A DNA stretch of 28,726 nucleotides from positions 1 through 28,726 of the forward strand of contig CAYSGH010000057.1 of assembly GCA_964430505.1 (NCBI GenBank). The letters are read 5' to 3'. The notes under the pieces are model-generated. The model had not been told where the DNA came from. It was given only the letters and a program-made list of their open reading frames with translations, and did no database searches. Shown here one piece after another: positions 24,275 to 28,726 of this stretch (position 1 is the first letter of the stretch; every line of letters starts with the position of its first letter). The position numbers and the translations under genes are program-made. This DNA comes from UBA6176 sp032119375. Its GTDB lineage: Bacteria; Verrucomicrobiota; Verrucomicrobiia; Limisphaerales; UBA9464.

Positions 24275-27270
24275 GGCAAAAGGATGAAGACATGCGTGCC
24301 CTCGCCAAGCCGCGACTCGACCGCCAGGTGCGCGCCGATGGCAACAGCACGCTCCCGCAGGTTCCGCAGCCCATGGCCTCCCTCCCCCTCGCCTGCCACC
24401 GCACGCCCCAAGCCCTGGCCGTCGTCCGTCACCTTCAACCCCAGCCCCCGCTCATCTACCGCAACCCCGAACGTCACCCGCCGAGCCCCCGAATGCCGGA
24501 CCACGTTGTTCAATGCCTCGCGCACCATCATGACCACGTGGTGCCGCACGTCGGCCGAAACCCGCCGGTCGGGAAATGACTCCGCGAGGTCCACCTCGCA
24601 CTCGATGCCGGCACGTCGAAGGAACGTCGCTGCATGGTCCGCGAGGTAGCAGGCCAGGTCGGCCACGTCCTGGTTCCCGGGCCGGATGGCCCACACCGCC
24701 GCACCCAGCGATGCGATCCCGCGGCGCGTGGCCTCCAACCCCTCCTGCAAGTCGGCCCTGCCAGCATCGCCGCCCGCGCCCGGAGCGGTCGCGCGCTCCA
24801 ATGCCAAGGCAGCCTGCGTCATCGTCGCGCCCAGGTCGTCGTGAAGGTCCCGCGCAATCCGGGCACGCTCGCGCTCCAACATCGCCTCGCGCTCCAAGGC
24901 CTGTATCTCCCGCCGGTACCGGGACCGCACCACGCCCCGCACGAAAAGGCCCACCCCGCACGCCGCAGCCACCCCGCACGCCCCCAAAAACCACCAGGTC
25001 GCCCAAAACGACGGACGCACCACGAAAGGAACCCCCGCCGGCTCCCCCCATTCCAGCCCGTTCAACGTCGCCCGCACCTCCAGCCGATACGTCCCAGGCC
25101 GAAGGTCCCGTAGCAGGCTGCTCCGCGAAGCCCCGATGTCCCGCCATCCCCCGCCTGGTAGCAACCGGCTCTCGTACCGAACCCGCTCGGGCGTGCCCAA
25201 GACGCGCGCATGATGCCGCACCTCCATGAGGTTGTCCCAAAACGGAAGCTCGACCCTCCCGCCGTCTCCGGGAACCAACGCCTCGCCCGCCGACCCAACC
25301 ACTCCCCGGATCTCCACCACGGGCGGCCTTGTCCTCGCGGGCAACCGACGCGGATCGACCACCGCCAAGCCTCGATGCGTCGTGAACCACAGGCGGCCAT
25401 CCGACGCCTTCATCTGGCCTTGCCACCAAGATTCCCCCGCCAGCATCCCCAGCCCGTCTCGACCGTCAAAATACCGGACGTCCAGCGTCTTCCCCAGTCC
25501 CGACGCCACCGCCTCCAACGTCTTCCGGTCGATCCGGGCCACCCCCTTCCTCGAAGTCGCCCAGACGTGCCCCTCGTCATCCTCCACCAAGCCAGCAAAA
25601 TCAAAGGGCGCCAATCCATGCGCTGATCCAAATGCCGTCGGCCTTCCGTCGCGCACCCACGCCAACCCTTGCTCGCCTGCCGCCACCCAAATGCTCCCGT
25701 CTCGCGACTGCAACGCCACTCCGAGATGGGCATTCGTCGCAATCCCCGGAAGTTCAACCCGCCCAAAGCGCCCTTCCTTAACCCGGAACAAGCCCCAGCG
25801 GTTTCCCGAACACCAAAGGGAACCGCTGCCATCCTCCGCCATCGACACGATCGGCGCATGGGGCGCCATCGAGTCGGCTCTCATGGGACGAAACGTTCCC
25901 TGCTCCCCCATCGCCACCCCCGCCACCGTGCCCACCCACACGCGTCCCGCTGCATCCCCATGCAGACTCACCACATGCTGCGCCCCGACCTGTTCGCCGG
26001 GCACCACGCTCCACCCTTTGTCATCCCGCCTCCCAAGGCCCACGCCCGTCAACCCCGCCCACAGCACCCCCTGGCGGTCGCGGTGCAACACCGACACCCA
26101 CGGATGCATGGGATCACCCCTCTCGTTGCGATCTGGATCCGGCGTCGCCCGGCCGTCCTTCCACTCCATGATGCCGTCGCCCTGCGTCGCCAGCAGAAGG
26201 CGGCCCGGGGCTACTTCCACCATGTGGTTGACCACCTGGCGAATCCCCGACTCCAACCCATGGGTCCGAAATGCCAGGGGACGCAGACGGACCAACCCGC
26301 CGCCGTTGGTGGCAACCCACACATTCCCCTCGCCGTCCTCCGCAAGGCCCGACACGGAATCGTTCGGAAGCCCTTGCTCCCGCCCAAGGCTCCGCACGCG
26401 TCCGTCCGGAGCGAACACGGCCAATCCATGCTGCCATCCCCCCATCCACAAGTTCCCCCGGGAATCCTCCAGCAACCGCACCACGTCGCCGCGCATGCCC
26501 GCTGGCCTCGTCCACGACTTGGCCCACCGCCCGTCCCGCAGCAGCCGCACCTCGCCCTCAAACGCCACCCACAAGCCACCTCCCGCCGCCCGCGCCATCC
26601 CCAGCATCCCGCCGGCCCCGGCAGGCTCCGCCTGTGCCATGATCGTCCACCCCATCCCTTCCCAACGGCTCAACGCAGCGCCGCTCTGGCACCATGCCCG
26701 CCCCCCCTCTCCCAGCACCCGGTAGGTCTCGCCCTGCCCCAGCACATCCGGGCCCGCCACCTCCTCGAAACGCCCATCCTTCCCCCGAATCAAGCCCTGC
26801 GTCGTCGCCGCCCAGACCTCGCCGCCCCCGATGTCAGCAAGGTCCCAAATCAAGTGGGCCGGCACCCCGGCCTCGCTCCCATAGGCACGCCGCTGCCTCC
26901 CGTCATGAACGACGATGCTCCCATAGCTCCCCATCCACACCCGCCCATCGCCATCCGTCATCACGGACCGCAACGCACGCCTCCCCGGGCTCGGATCCAT
27001 CCATCCCGTCAAGTCTTGGAACTCCCGTCCATCGTAAGTCCACGGCCCCCCAAACGAACCCACCCAAACCCGGCCATCCGCCTCGCAATACGTCACCGCC
27101 GCCAACGCCGGCGACATCAACCCCTCCTCCACCCCAAAAACCGTCATCACATGGTCCGCCGTGACCGCAGGCAAAGGCTCCTCCGCACCCACGCGGCCAA
27201 GCCCGAGGCACAACAAAATCCCCAGCCATGCCCTCCATGCCCAGCCCATACATGCCAAGGCCCTGTTCAT
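24256..27270 (-). CDS. Propeller-type sensor histidine kinase (Reg_prop, Y_Y_Y, HisKA_3, HATPase)
   Basis: 1004 aa. It is an inner-membrane sensor that probably detects a ligand in the periplasm and phosphorylates the adjacent regulator. Residues 1-~30 form a signal or membrane anchor (WLGILLCLGLG). Residues ~40-640 carry about 13 propeller blades of the form (V/L)W-(V/M)-G/A ... G-(L/V) ... DGR, enough for two seven-bladed propellers as in hybrid two-component sensors. A Y_Y_Y-type beta domain covers ~682-747 (YESRLLPGGGW, LRPGTYRLEVRA). One membrane helix lies at ~754-776. The HisKA_3 box RIARDLHDDLGA has the phospho-acceptor H810; the N box VREALNNVVRHSG is near 920, G1 DDGQGLG near 947, followed by GGHGLRNLRERA. 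No receiver or AraC domain is fused, unlike classic HTCS. ATG 27270 starts 5 bp after the isomerase stop; an in-frame extension to 27399 would overlap that gene. Confidence 0.93.
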   Translation of the reverse strand: MNRALACMGWAWRAWLGILLCLGLGRVGAEEPLPAVTADHVMTVFGVEEGLMSPALAAVTYCEADGRVWVGSFGGPWTYDGREFQDLTGWMDPSPGRRALRSVMTDGDGRVWMGSYGSIVVHDGRQRRAYGSEAGVPAHLIWDLADIGGGEVWAATTQGLIRGKDGRFEEVAGPDVLGQGETYRVLGEGGRAWCQSGAALSRWEGMGWTIMAQAEPAGAGGMLGMARAAGGGLWVAFEGEVRLLRDGRWAKSWTRPAGMRGDVVRLLEDSRGNLWMGGWQHGLAVFAPDGRVRSLGREQGLPNDSVSGLAEDGEGNVWVATNGGGLVRLRPLAFRTHGLESGIRQVVNHMVEVAPGRLLLATQGDGIMEWKDGRATPDPDRNERGDPMHPWVSVLHRDRQGVLWAGLTGVGLGRRDDKGWSVVPGEQVGAQHVVSLHGDAAGRVWVGTVAGVAMGEQGTFRPMRADSMAPHAPIVSMAEDGSGSLWCSGNRWGLFRVKEGRFGRVELPGIATNAHLGVALQSRDGSIWVAAGEQGLAWVRDGRPTAFGSAHGLAPFDFAGLVEDDEGHVWATSRKGVARIDRKTLEAVASGLGKTLDVRYFDGRDGLGMLAGESWWQGQMKASDGRLWFTTHRGLAVVDPRRLPARTRPPVVEIRGVVGSAGEALVPGDGGRVELPFWDNLMEVRHHARVLGTPERVRYESRLLPGGGWRDIGASRSSLLRDLRPGTYRLEVRATLNGLEWGEPAGVPFVVRPSFWATWWFLGACGVAAACGVGLFVRGVVRSRYRREIQALEREAMLERERARIARDLHDDLGATMTQAALALERATAPGAGGDAGRADLQEGLEATRRGIASLGAAVWAIRPGNQDVADLACYLADHAATFLRRAGIECEVDLAESFPDRRVSADVRHHVVMMVREALNNVVRHSGARRVTFGVAVDERGLGLKVTDDGQGLGRAVAGEGEGGHGLRNLRERAVAIGAHLAVESRLGEGTHVFILLPWKAMG

Positions 27271-27275
27271 GCTGC

Positions 27276-28307
27276 TCACGGTGCCTTCATGGGCCCAGGC
27301 GGCGTCGGGCCGTTCGTCCCCGGCCTCGGCACCTCCACGCGCGCCAGCCGGTCCGACATCACACGCACCTCCACCCCCTCCCGACACCACCGCGACCAAC
27401 GCTCCTCGCGCTCCCGCCGCGCCCGCGTCGCCAGCTCATGGTCCAACTGCGGCCGCACCTCGTCGAACGACCGCAACTGCGCCGGACGCCGCCCCATCAG
27501 CTTCACCAGGTAAATCCCATCCTCCGCCAACACCGGCTCCGACACCGCCCCCGCCGTCCCCATCCCCCTCACCGCCGCCACCACCGCCCCGTCCAGCCTC
27601 GACTCCATCTGCGCCATCGTCATCCAGCCCAGCTCCCCTCCCCGGTACCGCGTGGACGCATCCGCCGACACCTCCGCCGCCACCGCCCCAAAATGCGGCA
27701 TCCCGGCGCACTCCTTCTCCGCGCGACGCTTCAACGCCCGCGCACGCTCCATCGCCTGCGCCTTCTTTTCCTCCGTGGCCTTGCGCGGGGCCTCCACGCG
27801 AATCCACGCCACGTTCCATGCCTCCGGCCTCACGAACCGATTCGTGTTGCCCGCGTACAACGCACGCGCCCGTTCCTCCCCCATCCCCGTGTCCCCCGCC
27901 AGCTCGCCCGACTTGGCTTCCCGCAGCCGGTCCGCCACCAGCAGCCGGATCGCCCGCTGCACCTCCGGCTCATCCACGAACCCCGACGCCACCGCCTTCC
28001 CGTAGGCCGCCTCCAGCTCCACCAGCTCCGCCAAGACCCGGTCCCGGTCCACCGCCTGCCCGCCCCCCGACCGCCGCCGCAACTCCGCCTCCAACGCCGT
28101 CGCCAACACCGGCCGACCTCCCACCCACGCCACCGCATCCGGCGTGCCCGGGGGCGCCTCACGCCGGCAGCCCACACACACCGCCAGGACCATCCACCCC
28201 GCCAACGCCCAGGCCCCCAGCCCCTGCCATGGTCCGCTCACACACCAACGCCATCCTCGGCACACCCCGCCCCAACCGCGCTTCACTTCGTCCAAGTCCG
28301 TCTTCAT
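27276..28307 (-). CDS. Membrane-anchored/periplasmic parvulin-type peptidyl-prolyl isomerase (PpiC/SurA-like)
   Basis: 343 aa from ATG 28307; a GTG at 28334 (352 aa) is the alternative. It probably catalyses or assists proline isomerisation and folding of exported proteins. The N-terminus has a basic stretch and a hydrophobic segment (LAGWMVLAVCVGC); the cysteines hint at a lipoprotein, but the lipobox is not canonical, so a simple membrane anchor is equally possible. A SurA-type helical region with EVQRAIRLLVADRLRE precedes the parvulin domain at ~160-272 (FGAVAAEVS, RGGELGWM, SEPVLAEDGIYLVKL). The usual first-strand histidine (xHIL) is replaced: the strand reads AWNVAWIRV, so isomerase activity may be low and a chaperone role more likely. 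A helical tail and a proline-rich end (PRPGTNGPTPPGP) follow. The kinase gene starts 5 bp downstream, so they are probably cotranscribed; the downstream giants are plausible clients (inference). Confidence 0.9.
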   Translation of the reverse strand: MKTDLDEVKRGWGGVCRGWRWCVSGPWQGLGAWALAGWMVLAVCVGCRREAPPGTPDAVAWVGGRPVLATALEAELRRRSGGGQAVDRDRVLAELVELEAAYGKAVASGFVDEPEVQRAIRLLVADRLREAKSGELAGDTGMGEERARALYAGNTNRFVRPEAWNVAWIRVEAPRKATEEKKAQAMERARALKRRAEKECAGMPHFGAVAAEVSADASTRYRGGELGWMTMAQMESRLDGAVVAAVRGMGTAGAVSEPVLAEDGIYLVKLMGRRPAQLRSFDEVRPQLDHELATRARREREERWSRWCREGVEVRVMSDRLARVEVPRPGTNGPTPPGPMKAP

Positions 28308-28315
28308 CGCATCAT

Positions 28316-28323
28316 CCTTCCTC
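28316..28323 (-). promoter_or_regulatory. Shine-Dalgarno site for the parvulin gene (ATG 28307)
   Basis: GAGGAAGG lies 8 nt upstream of ATG 28307. A second strong match, AAGGAGGG at 28347-28354, is 12 nt upstream of the in-frame GTG 28334, so both starts could be used; spacing favours the ATG. Confidence 0.6.
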
Positions 28324-28444
28324 GGCTGGCCCACGCGTTCCGGGTACCCTCCTTAACGACCGGGCCACCCCGTCGGCCCTCCGTCCTCAACCACGCGGTG
28401 CCCGCGGGTCACATCCCACCCGGCCATGCCACCCAACGCTCTCC

Positions 28445-28585
28445 CTAGGAAGCGCATGGGCGCCAAGGTTCCTGCTGCGCCCTGTTCTTATCCTCAGACC
28501 GCGGCGGTCGTCGATACCCCTTCGCCGGCAGGGCCGTTGCATCCGCCCATGCCATGCCACGAAACCAAGGATCCCACGTCCACAT
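28445..28585 (-). CDS. Possible 46-aa small ORF, doubtful
   Basis: ATG 28585 to TAG 28447-28445 encodes 46 aa beginning MWTWDPWFRGMAWADATALP and rich in W, R, P and charged residues. There is no clear Shine-Dalgarno (GGCGGGC abuts the ATG). The composition is not like a signal peptide, toxin or leader peptide I know. In DNA of this GC content such a frame can arise by chance; it is noted only because it lies in an otherwise empty region. Confidence 0.12.
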   Translation of the reverse strand: MWTWDPWFRGMAWADATALPAKGYRRPPRSEDKNRAQQEPWRPCAS

Positions 28586-28658
28586 GCCCGCCGGCTGCCT
28601 GATGGACGACCGAGGGCTCCCCTTGCCCAGCCTCGCCGTCCGTACCGCGTCGCCCCAC

Positions 28659-28726
28659 CTACCTCAACCCACGCAGGTCCAGCACCGGGACCGCCAAGGG
28701 CAGCGACACCGTCAGGTTCAGCCGCA
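28659..28726 (-). CDS. 3' end of an unidentified gene (partial, right edge)
   Basis: One minus-strand frame is open from the right edge (first full codon 28724-28722) to TAG at 28661-28659, giving 21 residues RLNLTVSLPLAVPVLDLRGL then R. Codons are strongly G/C-ending like the other genes, while the other two minus frames either stop at once or show poor codon use. The alternating hydrophobic pattern would suit a beta strand, but no family can be named. It is the upstream neighbour of the parvulin gene, 324 bp or more away. Confidence 0.45.
   Translation of the reverse strand, partial: RLNLTVSLPLAVPVLDLRGLR

Larger units (their letters stand above)
28308..28658 (-). other. Intergenic region upstream of the parvulin operon
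   Basis: About 350 bp without a convincing gene. It holds the two ribosome-binding sites described for the parvulin gene and a small open frame listed separately. I found no clear -35/-10 pair, no intrinsic terminator with a T-run after the upstream stop, and no long inverted repeat. Given its size it is the most likely place for the promoter of the isomerase-kinase-regulator operon. Confidence 0.4.

Noticed and set aside
27271..27399. In-frame extension of the kinase to 27399
   Set aside because: It would overlap the isomerase gene by over 120 bp and precede the signal peptide with glycine-rich sequence.
1..28726. CRISPR arrays, tRNA or rRNA genes, insertion sequences, attachment sites
   Set aside because: No spaced direct repeats of CRISPR size, no tRNA-like or rRNA sequence, and no transposase or integrase seen. 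The 13-bp array at 3620 is far too short for CRISPR.
1..28726. TcB/TcC-type Rhs partner genes for the Tc-like region
   Set aside because: No YD/Rhs repeats in any real frame of this window; partners would have to be elsewhere.

Overview
The window looks like part of a chromosome of a high-GC Gram-negative bacterium, most probably Verrucomicrobiota. That assignment is inference. It rests on the gene styles: giant Sec-exported proteins built from Ig, cadherin-like, LamG and HAF modules, a C-terminal 'score the measured text' type beta domain, and a propeller sensor kinase paired with a separate NarL-type regulator. There is no rRNA or protein-family marker to settle it. All convincing genes lie on the minus strand, so the window is read from right to left.

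Layout in transcription order: (1) the last 21 codons of an unidentified gene at the right edge; (2) about 350 bp of mostly non-coding DNA; (3) a membrane-anchored or periplasmic parvulin-type peptidyl-prolyl isomerase; (4) 5 bp later a large sensor histidine kinase with about 13 propeller blades, a Y_Y_Y domain, one membrane segment and a HisKA_3/HATPase module; (5) overlapping it by 19 bp, a NarL/LuxR response regulator; (6) a 192-bp gap with a strong dyad; (7) a 2987-aa exported mosaic protein; (8) overlapping it by ATGA, a 3594-aa exported protein with lectin-like, LamG and HAF domains and a long helical C-terminal part; (9) an 82-bp gap with three tandem 13-bp repeats; (10) a 475-aa exported protein with calcium-binding repeats; (11) 9 bp later, an exported protein of at least 718 aa, cut by the left edge, made of five tandem copies of an approximately 115-aa module.

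The arrangement suggests one secretion-linked locus. A periplasmic folding factor and a two-component system sit directly upstream of, and on the same strand as, four very large surface or secreted proteins with little spacing. The simplest model is that the kinase-regulator pair controls the giant proteins and the isomerase helps fold them. This is inference from position only.

The most interesting points are: (a) the last ~800 residues of the 3594-aa protein look like the helical shaft and C-terminal TcB-binding part of Tc (ABC) toxin A subunits, but on a protein with a Sec signal and carbohydrate-binding-type N-terminal domains; (b) an apparently unnamed tandem module (VE-x-x-LP-x-GW ... 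W-GPF-x-D ... R-x-L-x-Y ... F-x-G-x-A-x-FDG) that fills the left-edge protein and occurs once in its neighbour; (c) a sharp strand-composition switch at about 2670, exactly where that module begins inside the 475-aa gene; (d) two intergenic repeat or dyad elements that could be regulatory.
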